In this document: piece after piece, positions 23,083 through 36,165 of the stretch | How the letters are laid out: every line of letters starts with the position of its first letter | Position numbering within the stretch: the first letter of the stretch is position 1 | Source of the DNA: Owenia fusiformis | Taxonomy: Eukaryota; Annelida; Polychaeta; Sabellida; Oweniidae | Direction: 5' to 3' | Assembly: GCA_903813345.2 (NCBI GenBank) | Contig: CAIIXF020000012.1 | Span: forward strand, 33,494,572-33,558,571 | DNA length: 64,000 bases | Notes under the pieces: model-generated | Told to the model about the DNA's origin: nothing | Database searches by the model: none | The model's input: the letters and a program-made list of their open reading frames with translations, nothing else | Program-made: the position numbers and the translations under genes

Positions 23083-25133
23083 ATATTGACGGTGCTTGGT
23101 TTAAGTTGATTTACCTGAGAATGAAAACATATTTTTTACTTTGCATGCATCATTAATTTAACCGCTTTGCATCGAGCAGATAATTATGTGCAATATCACT
23201 GTGATTTAAAGACATGCTATACCTTCTGGAGCACCTTATCTATGGAGAACAAGGTTATAGGAATAATGTGCCATTTCACTTTTGACATGAACAAATTGGT
23301 AGTCAAAACATATATGGGGCTGGGTCAATATTTGAATGTCCTCCAAAAAAAGATATTTAATTTAGTAAGGGATTTACCCCCCCCCCTCCCTCTCCTCTTC
23401 TAACGAAGGTCAAAATGTTGATATCTTATTATGTACAGGTATTTGAACATCAGGTGTATGATGCCATTCTCACACGTTTTCTACATGCCAAAAGTCCTCT
23501 GATTTTTTATTACTCTGGCAACCATTTATAATTGAGTATTTCTGTTATACCAAATATTTTTGTTATATTTTTGACAATTTCAATAAAAAAGTTGAAAACA
23601 CCTTTATTATTACCTGCATACGAGATATGTATTTAAATATATGCTTTCGTATCATAAGGACTTATCTCAACAAAAATGCTAATTAACAAGGGTAGAGCAT
23701 GTCTTTAACAGTACATTATTTAATCAATTGATTTTGCGATCATCAGAAAATAGATGAGGTAATATATTAAACAATAATGTTTGAAAGTATTTTTCATCTC
23801 TGATCTCCGTATGTACATATCATTTATAAAACCCATCACAACTATTTATTGCTCATTTGAAAGTATTGAATATTGTTTGCAGTTTTGTATTAAGTAATTT
23901 TCACCTCATCTCCATATTTACATATAATGAATAACAAAGCAACATTGTAACTATTTATTGCTCATTTAAAAGTATTGATCTGTTTGTTTTTCATCCTTGT
24001 TAGATACCTTTCTACTTTTCATTATTTTTTATGTTGCATATTGTGACATATTGTTATATTATCCAACTTTTTGTAGATGGTGTTTGGTGTCGGGGGGGGG
24101 GGGTATAATGGCATCGGTAACAAATTCTAGCAACTTCCAATAACTTAACAACCTTCAAATTTTTCCTGTGAACAGATATAAACATTTCATGAGTTCTAAC
24201 ACATTTCTGCCAATAGCTGTTACCATGACAACATATTGAAGGCTGAAAGAGCCATCTTTTTCTACTTGATTGTTCAAATTTACCAATCTGTAGCAATTAT
24301 TACACTTTTGTTACCATTTGCAAGTGGTGACATTTTGGCAATTTTTTGTTATTTTGCTATGACTCAAATAGTCATCATGGTTCAATTTTGTTGAAATTTT
24401 ATATATGAATTCTTTGAAGCATTTTTTTCCAATGACATGGTCAGTAGATTTTTCAAAACTGATTGTCATTTGTTATTTTACATTTTCCGCTATTCTGAGA
24501 AAGTAATAGAATGATGTTGTTGACATTTTATATATGATAACTCAGATGAATACTACACTGTCTAATGAAAATTCGGCAAATAGATGACAATTTCAAAAAA
24601 TGGCAGACATGGTCTTCTTTTTTATGATTTTTGCTGTAACTCGCAATAAAAATAGTAGCGTGATTTTGTTCATGTTTGATGAACAAATTTTAAAAGTTTA
24701 AGGCTCAGAGTTGCTAACTCAAACACTGCATGGTTGCTGGATCTGGTTCAAATTTCATATGCTGATGCTTTAGCAACAAAAGACCTCTGCTCACAAGAAA
24801 ATTTTTAAGCTGGCCACTTATTTGACATTGTCATCAATTGTCATAAAGAATGTAATTTTTGATAACTTAGATGCAAGTCAAGGATTTGGTTGATATTTTG
24901 TGGGCTAATGTCCCATGTAATGACACCTTTGCTCAAGAACAAAATGGCTGCTAAATTTAGAATGGCTACCTTCATATACAGGGTCCAACACTTTTCAGGC
25001 TGATGTGACGTGATGTCCTATGGACATAAAACTACTATTCTACTTCCTGCTCATTTCTATTATGAAATTTTAATATGATGGGATTTGCTACTCCAGGGAA
25101 TTGCTGTTTTCTAGTTATTTATCTTTATTGTAG
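23083..25133. other. Helicase intron B, 3' part
   Basis: No gene seen. It matches unit A 4883-7081 with small deletions: FReD 5' flank, C-run at about 23376, AT-rich stretch, and the older modular repeat from about 24045 to 25115. It provides the empty target sites for the mariner (40727) and LINE (42253) insertions of unit C. Confidence 0.6.
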
Positions 25134-28100
25134 TAAACTCAGTTCTACTAGCAGTTAATGTTATCATGGATCCAAAGATGGCACACCCTAGTGAACTACA
25201 GGCGAAACTTTTATGTCAAATAATCCTGACAGGGCTTTCTGATCACATTGCAAGGTATTTATGTCACATTTTAATTTCAGCAATTCCTCAAAATACCCAG
25301 TTGCTAAATCAGTAAGTTCAAGGATTGTGCACAATTGGATTTGAGTCATGTGGTGTTTAATTTTACTATTTTGTTGACTGATATTTCAGAAAACTTCCAG
25401 AACCAAATACTGGAACAAATGAAGAAAAGAAAAAGTTAAAGATGGCATATCAGGTTAGTTTCATGCTTTCTTTAACTCATTTTAATTTTACGGATTATAC
25501 TACTTGGTCACATAGAGGCTCGTACCCAGGATTTGCCAACGGTGGGGGGGCACTTTTTGAAAAATGTCAAAGGGCTTCACTTTTGACTACTTTAGCCCAA
25601 AAAAGATCCAAATCATTTGGAAAGGGCTCAAAATGGTGAAACACTGCACGATTTTGAAAGAAATTTTGGCCAGGGGGTGTGCTTGAACCCCTCAAACCCC
25701 TCAAACCCCTCAAACCCTTGGCTACAAGCCTGATGTAACAGCATTTAATTTTGTGTTTTCCTGTGACTTTAGAAGACAATAGAACATTTTTGAAGTTTTA
25801 CAACAATATTTTCAATGTTCAGACTTGAGATTTAGGCCATTTTATCTGCACATACTTGAGCCTGATTTAAAAGTGCTGATATTTCCTAACCTTTGATTAA
25901 TAATGGCCATGTTCACTTGATTTGCAGTTCCATTTTTTTCTCATTCTCAAGTGTTTGAAAATCACCAACCTATTCCAAAATACAAGTGGGTACTCGGCTC
26001 AATTGCTTTAATGCTTGGTAGATCACTGCTCCATGCTCAATGGGATTCATTGGCATTTTGATCATTAGATTTGCATAATTGTTTTAGAGTATACACCTAG
26101 AGGAGCCTGTCTACATCCCAATTCTGTGCTATACAAACAAAACCATGAATATGTAGTGTTCCAAGACATCACAGAAACATTGAAACTCTACATGAGAGGT
26201 GAGATCAGCTAAATTGTATTTTCATAACTGCATATGATAAATCGGACAAACTTTGGATGAGCTGACGAGGATAAAGTTAGAAAGAAGGGAAACTTCCAGA
26301 GAGAGGGTGCTAAAAAGGAAGAAAAACATCCTACACCTGACACCATATCAAGAGTTTATAGAACAAAACATCAGTAACAATTTCAAACTGTTCTATTTTC
26401 ACTAAATGGGATGTCGCACAAGTACACATATGGTCAAACTCCACAGTTATCAATCATGTGTCTCACACCACTCTAAATACATATAAATATAGGGCAGTAA
26501 CAAACATGTGAGCCAATAGAAAGGCCAGTATTAAATTGAATGAAGAAATATATACTCCTGGGGATAAAATGTGTTCCCTGTTAGAAAGAAAAAATATCAG
26601 AAAGACATGAGGGAAAATTGTTATGATTTTATAAATTGATGGTCACATATTAGTACTCACAAACTTAATGGCAGATAAAGAATAGAATTGAAATGATGTA
26701 TACATGTAATGAATATATAAACTCGTACATGCATAATTATATAAAGTTGAAAATCATTACAGTATTCTCCAATATTGTAAGTGTTTCTGTGATAGAGGCA
26801 GAGTGGCTGCCAGTGTTTGTGCCCCATGGTTGTACATTTTCTAAACCCCTTGACTCACCCCCTCCTAGATACGACAGTTCTTCAGGAAATATTCTCGCAC
26901 ACATGACGAGTACATATGGTAAGTTCCCAGATATTTACTTTTCTGTATCATCCAGAATCTTTGAAAATTCTCTTCTCTCACAAGTAGTGACATATAGTTA
27001 TCGTCTCCAACTTTTTATGGATGATGTTTGGCATTTTGATGTTTCATGGGCAGCATTCGGTGGTTGGCTGTTAGCATCTGCAACAAATGGCAGGTTGTGA
27101 CATTATGCATGATAATGCCTCGTTAAACTTGCCTTTAAAGATGATGCTCTGAATGATACCATGAATTAGGCAAGTGAGACGTATTGCCAGAGTGCATAGA
27201 CCGTGTCAAGTATTTAGCTAGGTTCCCATTGGTATGTTGTATGTTAATAGAGACAAATTATTACAGGGGTCCGTTGTTGGGAAATCCCTTCAGTGGAGCT
27301 GGAGTACCCAGAGTGCATAGACCGTGTCAAGTATTTCGCTAGGTTCCTTTTAGAGGGACTTGTATGTCCGAAGCTGAAGTGCTTCAGAGAGGATCTGCTG
27401 TCTGCGCCTGCCACCATGAATAAGTCATGGGCCAAGTAAGTAATTATGTAGCACATATCTTATAGATGCATTGACAAAATATAGCAATTCATTGTGTATA
27501 TCTGAATTTGCAATTTGTATTAGTCATATTAGTTTAAGATATGTCCAATAACACATAGAGAAAAACCTGTCTAATTCAAATGCCACTTGGAGTGAGCTGG
27601 AGTGATCTGATTGGCTGGTGTTCACATTTTGAGTTTTTAACATGGAATTATGTAACAGTATATGGAATTGAAAAAAGTGTTAAAATTGACAGTTGTTCAG
27701 ATTTAGTGGTTATACAGTAAATATTTGATGTTTATTTCTTTCAGATTGCAGCCTCGTACAGAGAGTCTACTGAAAGAATTATTAACAGAACAAGTTGACT
27801 GCAAAACTAAACTGTTAAAGATCTGGGAAAGTCAACCTACATGTAAGTCACTTGATTTTGTAGCTAATGATGTCAATACTTGATTGTGAATAAAGTATTA
27901 TATGAATGTTAAAAGTTGGGTACTGTACTATATAAAGAGACCAAAATCAAATAAAAGATTGACTTAATTAGGTATAAGGGGACACCAATGACAATGCTAC
28001 ACTTCTTCCCCAGTTAAGATACCCCTCCTGAAATTTGACTTTAGATTTTAATTGGATACTTATACAAAAAAGGGATGTATTAAACTTGATCCTAGACTAT

Positions 28101-28429
28101 TTAGTAAATGGCTGTTTTCCAATATGTATTGAAGCATATGCTACATCTCTTCAAAATATGTTCATACCAAACAAGGTATCAATGTAGGTTAGAATTTTTT
28201 TTTCAATTTCTTAATGTAACTAGACTTATTTGGCAACACTTGTTTCTTGTATTTGATCTAAGCCTGATGGTCCGTTGTTTGGAAACATACATGGTACACC
28301 CCTTTTTAATGGACTCACCTGAAATAAACACTAGTCATTTTTTATATTTCAGATTTATTATCTGCCTACATGCAGTGGATCCCACAATCTCGGCATTTAG
28401 AACTAGAAGCCATGTGGCCACCATTATAG
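25134..28429 (+). pseudogene. DHX37: DHX37-like helicase copy B, C-terminal exons (broken)
   Basis: Exons equivalent to copy A: 25134-25254, 25390-25453, 26088-26198, 26781-26918, 27267-27435, 27745-27842 and 28353-28429 (stop TAG). Defects visible against copies A and C: exon 26088-26198 is 111 nt instead of 115 (a 4-bp deletion near TCTACATCCC), which shifts the frame, and the acceptor before 26781 reads TGTAAG where A and C have TGTAGG, so the AG is displaced by one base. The other exons remain well preserved. This is the 3' half of the same copy whose 5' half ends at 20139. Confidence 0.85.
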
Positions 28430-28990
28430 GACTGACAGTGTTGCTATGGCAACACAGTTTATGCATTGGGTCCCTCAATCTCGGCACTTAGAACTAGAAG
28501 CCATGAGGCCACCATTATAGAACTGACAATGTTGCGATGGCAACACAGTTTATGCCGCATATCTCGCAATCTCGGCACTTACTAGAAGCCATGTGGCCAC
28601 CATTATATGACTGACAGTGTCACTATGGCAACACAGTTTATGCAGCGGATCGTACAATTTCGGCACTTAGAACTAGAAGTCGTGTGGCCACCACTATAGG
28701 ACTGAAAGTGTCACTATGGCAACACAGTTTATGCAGTGGATCCCTCAATCTCGGCACTTAGAACTAGAAGCAGTGTGGCCACCATTATGGGACTGACAGT
28801 GTTGCTATGGCAACATGTTTTTTGCAGTGGCAAAATCTCGGCACTTAAAACTAGAACAAGGTGGTCATCAATATAGACAAGTGGCAGTGTTGCTATGGCA
28901 ACACTGTTTTTGCAGTGGATCCTACAATTATGGCACTTAAAACTAGAAACCATATGGTCAACGAAATAGGACTGGCAGTATTGCTATGGC
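28353..28990 (+). repeat. About 91-bp tandem array of the helicase terminal exon end, copy B
   Basis: Same structure as at 10981-11720: repeated ATCTCGGCACTTAGAACTAG, GTGGCCACCA and TGCTATGGCAACACAGTTTA blocks, about seven copies after the real exon. Confidence 0.86.
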
Positions 28991-28993
28991 AAC

Positions 28994-29570
28994 ACAGTTT
29001 AAAACATTGTAAATAATGTTGAATGACAGGCAGTGGTTATGGTTGATATAATTGTCAGAAGGTTGCATGTACATACTAGGCATACTAGGAAAAATTATTT
29101 CAATATGAAATGAGAAATTATAAAAAACAAATTAATGTTTCATTTGTGTTATGTAACTGTATATTGATTTTAATACTTCATACCCATCGAACTCCTGTAT
29201 TTGGTAATTTAATGCCTGTCAGTTTGTCAACTAAAATACTTCATGTTCTCATATTCTGTCAACATGTACCAATGTTTCTTTTTCATCAGACACTAGGATT
29301 TAGATCAAAACAAAAGTAGTAATTCCATGTCACTCTTATAACTCCATGTATTCCTACTGATGTTCCAGGTACACAACGAGTACAGTTTAAACACAGTTTA
29401 AAACATTGTAAATAATGTTGAATGACAGGCAGTGGTTATGATTGATATAATTGTCAGAAGGTTGCATGTACATACTAGGCATACTAGGAAAAATTATTTC
29501 AATATGAAATGAGAAATTATAAAAAAACAAATTAATGTTTCATTTGTGTTATGTAACTGTATATTGAACT
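28994..29570. repeat. 175-bp direct duplication downstream of copy B
   Basis: Bases 28994-29170 (from CACAGTTTAAAACATTGTAA to ATGTAACTGTATATTGA) recur at about 29392-29567. The duplication joins the first broken MITE left end (about 29352) to a second intact one (29580). Units A and C have one copy. Confidence 0.8.
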
Positions 29571-29579
29571 CCATGTATT

Positions 29580-29934
29580 CCTACTGATGTTCTAGGTACA
29601 TAACGAGCGGGAATATATAGTGTATCTAGGGAGCGTTCACCAAGGTCAGGGACCAGGATTGATACACGCTGTATTCATCCTGGACCTGCTTCTTAAAAGC
29701 AAATTCAATTTACATTTTATTCAATTCACAAAATAGAAATTATATTTCAAACTTATGCTTTTTATTTTAACTTTATATTATCAATTCATTGATCTGCTCT
29801 AGAAAAATATGAGTTTGAACCTTTCACAAACTTAAAAACTACCTTTTAAGACAGAGAAAAGGCATACTTTAAAGTATGTATTTGAATTTTGGAACTTTAT
29901 GAGGTATTATGTACCAAGAACCTCAGTAGGTATG
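29580..29934. mobile_element. MITE-like element with about 30-bp inverted ends (copy 2)
   Basis: Same ends as 12062-12395 (CCTACTGATGTTCTAGGTAC left; complement of CCTACTGAGGTTCTTGGTAC right) and the same internal hairpin around 29645-29690. Confidence 0.7.
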
Positions 29935-30061
29935 GAAAACATCTGTCCCTCGGAAGATACACATATTTCCCTTTGGATAAACCATGTATCCAAAACCTCC
30001 CAGTACATAACCCTTATATATCTCTATTATAGTACATTTAGAGAGCATTTAAATTACTTAA

Positions 30062-30325
30062 TTCAATTACTTATCATCCCAATATCGTGTCCTTCACCAT
30101 AGCTTCTATCAAAGTATTCTCTGTTTATTTTGTGAAACATTTTGTATCGCATTAGAATATTCAAGATACTCTTATTTAGGACAAAATTTCATGTAGCTCT
30201 TTTTGAAAGAATAATAATGATTGTTTGGTGAGCCAATTTTGTTTGGCCAGTTTAACCGTGACACACATTGAGCACGAGCAGGACAGATAGCATTATTACT
30301 ATGAAAACCAACACAATGAATAAAG
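30062..30325 (-). pseudogene. Relic of a FReD 3' exon end, copy 2
   Basis: The minus strand reads GFHSNNAICPARAQCVSRLN, then WPNKIGSPNNHYYSFKKSYM, then KFCPK and a stop. This relic keeps the terminal CPK and stop that copy 1 lost, but no upstream domain is present, so it cannot encode a full FReD. Confidence 0.75.
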
Positions 30326-30729
30326 GTATGCAGAGTGCTTGTATGGATCAATAAGGGCTGGGAAGAAAGGGAAGTGGAATGGAGCAGATTTTGGAACTTG
30401 CTTTAGGAATTTTTAATTATAGAAATAAGAACTTATTGACTTATTTCAGTTTGTAAATATTTCCAGTCTGAAATCGTAAAAATTGATTAAAAATCATGAT
30501 ATTTTGAAGTTTTATATATCATAAAAAAACAAGTGAACTTTTACAACATCAACTTTCATGTCATGTCTTAAAAATATTGTTTTATAGATTTACTAGAGGG
30601 CAATTCAATCAAAATGACAATTTTCTTTCAAAATATTGTCCATCTGTTGATGGATGTTATATCATATGTTTATTTGGAAGATTTGCTACTCTGATGTCAA
30701 GTAGTAAATCTTGTTCTTTATTGGATATA

Positions 30730-31075
30730 CGGTCCCCTCCAAAAGTTTGGCAACAGAAGGTTTTAATATGATAGCATATCAAATACTGTCAATGAATTTA
30801 GTTACTTAATTACAATTGTTCAGAAATATATGACTGATGAATTGTTTTGTTACTATTAGAAGAGGTGACATGGTGACCTGTCACATGTTGACAGGTGACA
30901 TGTTGTTATGGTCTCCAACTTTTTTTGTGGACTCTGATTGGCATTTGGCGTCTGTAACAAATGCCAGGTGGGGACATTTTGCGTGTCAATGCCTTGTTTT
31001 AAATGGCGACACAAAAAATGTCTTAATATGTGATCAACCTGAAACTTCTGTTTGCCAAACTTTTGGAGGGGACCA
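30730..31075. mobile_element. Tc1/mariner-type MITE with TA target duplication
   Basis: The ends GGTCCCCTCCAAAAGTTTGG and CCAAACTTTTGGAGGGGACC are perfect inverted repeats over at least 20 bp, flanked by TA on both sides (30728-30729, 31076-31077). It is about 346 bp long, has no coding sequence, and carries the dispersed GTGACATGTTGTTATGGTCT motif inside. Immediately to its left the helicase exons expected in unit C are missing. Confidence 0.75.
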
Positions 31076-31214
31076 TATAGCTTTATTATTAAAGTTGTAG
31101 AAAAGAGGTATAGGAAGTGAATGACAAGTCTATAACTATATTGAAACCAATTTGTTTTTATGTACATCATTTTTGAAGAGAAGCCCAGCCCACCTCATTT
31201 TGCACTATATTATT

Positions 31215-31990
31215 AATGCATTTTCAGGGCCCAAAGTACATTGCTAGGTGACCTGATGGTGTTTTTGAAGGCAGTTAGAGCATATGAATACTGTTCTTTT
31301 GTATTATTTCAGGGCCAAAGTACATTGCTAGCTGAACTGATGGTGTGTTTGAAGACAGCTGGCAAGTCTATGACTATATTGAAACCTATTTGTTTTATGT
31401 AGTACTACATAATTTTTGGAGAGAAACCCAGCGCACCTCATTTTGCAATGTATTATTAATGCATTTTCAGGGCCCAAGTGCAAAGGCAGCTGGAGCGTGT
31501 GAATTCTGTTCTTTTGTATTATTTCAGGGCCAAAGTGCATTGCTAGCTGACCTGATGGTGTATTTGAAGGCAGGTGGAGCATGTGAATACTGTTCTTTTG
31601 TATTATTGTATTATTTCAGGGCCAAAGTGCATTGCTAGGTAACCTGATGGTGTCTTTGAAGGCAGTTGGAGCATGTGAATTCTGTTCTTTTGTATTATTT
31701 CATGGCCAAAGTGCATTGCTTGGTGACCTGATGGTGTATTTGAAGGCAGCTCGAGCATGTGAATACTGTTCTTTTGTATTATTTAAGGGTCAAAGTGCAT
31801 TGCTTGGTGACCTGATGGTGTATTTAAAGGCAGCTCGAGCATGTGAATACTGTTCTTTTGTATTTTGCCAAAGTGCAATGCTTGGTGACCTGATGGTGCT
31901 TTTGAAGGCAGTTCGAGCATGTGAGTTGTACTGTATTATTAATACATTTTCAGGGCCAAAGTGCATTGCTAGGGGACCTGATGGTGCTTT
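31215..31990 (+). repeat. 93-bp-type tandem array of the helicase intron-exon junction, copy C (about 9 units)
   Basis: CAGGGCC-type acceptor starts recur at about 31226, 31310, 31470, 31526, 31616, 31701, 31786, 31868 and 31951. Units are shorter and less regular (about 83-93 bp) than in B and D, and some have lost the acceptor (TTTAAGGGT, TTTCATGG, TTTTGCC). Confidence 0.88.
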
Positions 31991-32109
31991 GAAGGCAGTG
32001 GGAGCATGTGAATATGCTGGCTGCTCCACAGACTTCTGCTTTCAACAAGCCATAAGGCATAAAGTAATGATTGAAATACGTAAACTCAGATCTCAGCTCA
32101 CCAATGCAG
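31954..32109 (+). pseudogene. DHX37: DHX37-like helicase copy C, array exon (frameshifted)
   Basis: This is the equivalent of the 157-nt exon of other copies but is 156 nt long. One T is missing in GTGCTTTGAAGG (copies B and D: GTGCTTTTGAAGG), which creates a TGA in the helicase frame. The rest ([32 protein letters not shown]) and the donor are intact. All upstream exons from the linker to ETWAGQ are deleted from unit C. The next exon is at 48359, after a FReD gene and several transposons. Confidence 0.82.
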
Positions 32110-32595
32110 GTATTGAGGGGTTGTGTCTCTATGAATGATTGTAGCATTTTTTGCTCACGCAGTAAGCATATGGAATAACTAAGCATCTGTCTGTCCATCA
32201 GTCCATCCATCTGTCCATCTGTCCATCAGTCTGTTCTGCCAACATATGTGGTACAAATTAAAACTGCTTCTTGTATTAAGAAGTGTCTACATTCATTTTT
32301 ATGTCACCATCAGAAACTGTGACATATTGTTATAGTCTCCAAGTTTTTTGTAGACTGTGTTCGGCATTTGGCATTCAAAGGTCGGCAGATTTGACAGGGT
32401 TCGGGTTGACAGATTTGATTTATATTTTATAGGCTGGTATCTTATGTATATGTATGTATAACTCAATATTGCTGCTTAATTCCAAATGTCCCCCATTTTT
32501 TGTAAAAAAAATAATCTTTAATGACTGAAATACAAGTAGTCACATTTAGTTCAAATATGCTGATGCCTAAGGACATAGAAGATTCAAGATGGCTG
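32110..32595. other. Helicase intron C, 5' part, up to the fold-back insertion
   Basis: No gene seen. It matches 67-545 of unit A: GTCCATC microsatellite, dispersed repeat head at about 32310, and the modules up to GATGGCTGCTTATTTT where the fold-back element enters. Confidence 0.6.
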
Positions 32596-32699
32596 CTTAT
32601 TTTGGTTCTTGTGCCATGCTCACCTACACGGGAATTTTAAAAATGCAAATACAAGTGTATCATTCGTATCACCCACACGGGAAATTTGAAATGTAATTT

Positions 32700-34080
32700 A
32701 CGAGTGCATTATCCGTAGTTGGCGTAGTCAACATACTATCATGTAGTTAGTTCAATAAAATACCCGTAGCAGACGTAGATATACATACGGTGGATCCTAT
32801 GGTGTGTATGTATACCTATAGACTCATGTTTTGATGTAGCAAGCGTAGTAGGCATAGTAAACATACTATGATGTGGTTATTTTCAATAAAAATACCCGTA
32901 GCAGACGTACAGATGTACCTAGGGTGGACCCTACAGTGTGTATGTATACCTATAGACTTATGTTTTGATGTAGCAAGCGTAGTTGGCGTAGTAAACATAC
33001 TAGCAGACGTAGACATACCTAGGGTGGGCCCTACAGTGTGCATGCATACCTATAGACCCCTGTTTTGGTGTAGCAAGCGTAGTTGGCGTAGTCAACATAC
33101 TATCATGTGGTTATTTGCACTAAAATATCCGTAGCAGACGTAGCTATACCTAGGGTGGACCATGCCAGTGTGTATGCATACCTATAGACCAATGTTTTGG
33201 TGTAGCAAGCGTAGTTGGCGTAGTCAACATACTATCATGTGGTTATTTTCAATAAAATACCCGTAGCAGACGTAGCTATACCTAGGGTGGAGCATGACAG
33301 TGTGTATGTATACCTATAGACCACTGATTTGGTGTAGCAAGCGTAGTTGGCGTAGTCAACATACTATCGTGTGGTTATTTGCAATAAAATACCGGTAGCA
33401 GACGTAGCTATACCTAGGTTGGACCATGACAGTGTGTATGTATACCTAGAGACCAATGTTTTGGTGTAGCAAGCGTAGTTGGCGTAGTCAACATACTATC
33501 ATGTGGTTATTTTCAATAAAATACCCGTAGCAGACGTAGCTATACCTAGGGTGGAGCATGACAGTGTGTATGTATACCTATAGACCACTGATTTGGTGTA
33601 GCAAGCGTAGTTGGCGTAGTCAACATACTATCATGTGGTTATTTGCAATAAAATACCCGTAGCAGACGTAGCTATACCTAGGGTGGAGCATGACAGTGTG
33701 TATGTATACCTATAGACCAATGTTTTGGTGTAGCAAGCGTAGTTGGCGTTGTCAACATACTATGATGTGGTTATGTTCAAAAATACCCGTAGCAGACGTA
33801 GTTATACCTAGTCTGGACCCTACAGGGTGTATGCTTGTTTTGGTGTAGCAAGCGTAGTTTGCTTAGTCAACATACTATGATCTGGTTATTTTCAATAAAA
33901 TACCCGTAGCAGACGTAGGTACACCTAGGGTGGGCCCTACAGTGTGTATGCATACCTATAGACTCATGTTTTGGTGTAGTTGGCGTAGTCAACATACCAT
34001 TCTATACTGGGCTTATTTTCAATAAAATACCCGTAGCAGACGTAGCTATACCAAGCACGGACCATGACATACCTGTATAC
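32700..34080 (+). repeat. 132-bp satellite array, left arm
   Basis: GTAGCAAGCGTAGT recurs at 33202, 33334, 33466, 33598 and 33730 (exactly 132 bp apart), with less regular units at 32836, 32970, 33070 and 33844. Each unit holds GGCGTAGTCAACATACTATC, TACCCGTAGCAGACGTAG and GTGTGTATGTATACCTATAG. Confidence 0.92.
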
Positions 34081-34489
34081 TCCTTCTTATGTGTAGCAAG
34101 TGTAGTTGTATTTTGTACATAATGTACGTTGTCAATTCTAATGTACGTTGTCTCAATGCTCGTACCTCAATTCACAGTTAACCCTAATGCAGGCAAAGTA
34201 TTTTTCATCACGTTAACTTGGAAATTAGAGCGGGGGGTGTCAGATGCATGTCATATTGAAACTTAACAATTACAGTCAGTTTACACTTGACACAAGTTGC
34301 CGCTCCCTCATCGTCAGGTTATAATTATTGTGATTTGCACCTAGAACGCATCCGACACCTTATAATTCAGTTATATTGCAAGTACGAAGCACGGATGTGG
34401 TATTTTTCATGTACGATAAATAAAATTCCTCGCAAAAAGTCTAATGACTGCGGGTCATTTTTAAACGTTATTTCTACATACACACTGTC

Positions 34490-36165
34490 ATGCTCCATCC
34501 TAGGTATAGCTACATCTGCTACAGGTATTTTATTGAAAATAACCACATGATAGTATGTTGACTACGCCAACTACGCTTGCTACACCAAAACATTGGTCTA
34601 TAGGTATACATACACACTGGCATGGTCCACCGTAGGTATAGCTACGTCTGCTACGGGTATTTTATTGAAAATAACCACATGATAGTATGTTGACTACGCC
34701 AACTACGCTTGCTACACCAAAACATTGGTCTATAGGTATACATACACACTCTCATGGTCCACCTTAGGTATAGCTACGTCTGCTACGGGTATTTTATTGA
34801 AAATAACCACATGATAGTATGTTGACTACGCCAACTACGCTTGCTACACCATAACATTGGTCTATAGGTATACATACACACTGTCATGGTCCACCCTAGG
34901 TATAGCTACGTCTGCTACGGGTATTTTATTGCAAATAACCACATGATAGTATGTTGACTACGCCAACTACGCTTGCTACACCAAATCATTGGTCTATAGG
35001 TATACATACACACTGGCATGGTCCACCCTAGGTAAAGCTACGTCTGCTACGGGTATTTGATTTAAAATGACCACTTCATAGTATGTTGACAACGCCAACT
35101 ACGCTTGCTACACCAAAACATTGGTCTAAAGGTATACACACACACTGCCATGGTGTACCCTGGGTACAGCTACGTCTGCTACGAGTATTTGATTGAAAAT
35201 GACCACTTCATAGTATGTACTGTGTTGACTACGCCAACTACGCCTGATACACCAAAACATGAGTCTATAGGTATACATATACTCTGTAGGGTCACCTTAT
35301 GTACAACTACGTCTGCTACGGGTATTTAATTGAACAAAAACAGTATAGTTTAATACGCCAACTACGCTTGCTACACCCAAACATGAGTCTATAGGTATAC
35401 CACACACTGCCATGGTGTACCCTGGGTATAGCTACGTCTGCTACGAGTATTTTATTGAAAATGACCACTCCATAGTATGTACTGTGTTGACTACGCCAAC
35501 TACGCCTGCTACACCAAAACATGAGTCTATAGGTATACACATACACTGTAGGGTCACCCTATGTACAACTACGTCTGCTACGGGTATTTAATTGAACAAA
35601 AACAGTATAGTATGTTTACTACGCCAACTACGCTTGCTACACCTAAACATGAGTCTATAGGTATACACACACACTGCCATGGTGTACCCCGGGTACAGCT
35701 ACGTCTGCTCAGGTACAGCTATGTATACTGCTACGAGTATTTTATTGAAAATAACCACATCATAGTATGTACTTTGTTGACTACGCCAACTACGCTTGCT
35801 ACACCAAAACATGAGTCTATAGGTATACACACACACTGTAGGGTTCACACACTGCCATGGTGTACCATGGGTACAGCTACGTCTGCTACGGATATTTTAT
35901 TGAAAATGACCACTTCATAGTATGTACTGTGTTGACTTCGCCAACTACGCCTGCTACACCAAAACATGAGTCTACTGGTATACATACACACTGTAGGGTC
36001 ACCCTTATGTACTGCTACGTCTGCTACGGGCACTTATTTGAAGAAAAACAGTATGGTATGTTTACTACGCCAGCTACGCTTGCTACACGGAAACATGAGT
36101 CTGTAGGTATACTCACACACTGTCATGGTTCACCCTAGGCCTACGCCAACTACGCTTGCTACACC
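34490..36165 (-). repeat. 132-bp satellite array, right arm in opposite orientation
   Basis: The complementary phrase GCTTGCTACACC recurs at 34575, 34707, 34839, 34971 and 35103 (132 bp apart). Units then become longer and more variable (about 139 bp and more) towards 36165. Several short open frames here are repeat artefacts. Confidence 0.92.

Noticed and set aside
26088-26198. Reading copy B as the intact version and copies A and C as carrying a 4-bp insertion
   Set aside because: The frame with EEPVYIHPNSVLYK, which matches the DHX37 family, exists only in A and C; the alternative frame in B does not match and needs a different acceptor.
35105-36138. Several 60-120-codon frames inside the right satellite arm
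   Set aside because: They follow the 132-bp repeat (44 codons) and have equivalents on the other strand; no protein family recognised.
32700-36165. CRISPR-like regular repeats
   Set aside because: Units are 132 bp with no distinct short-repeat/spacer alternation, there are no cas genes, and the genome is eukaryotic.
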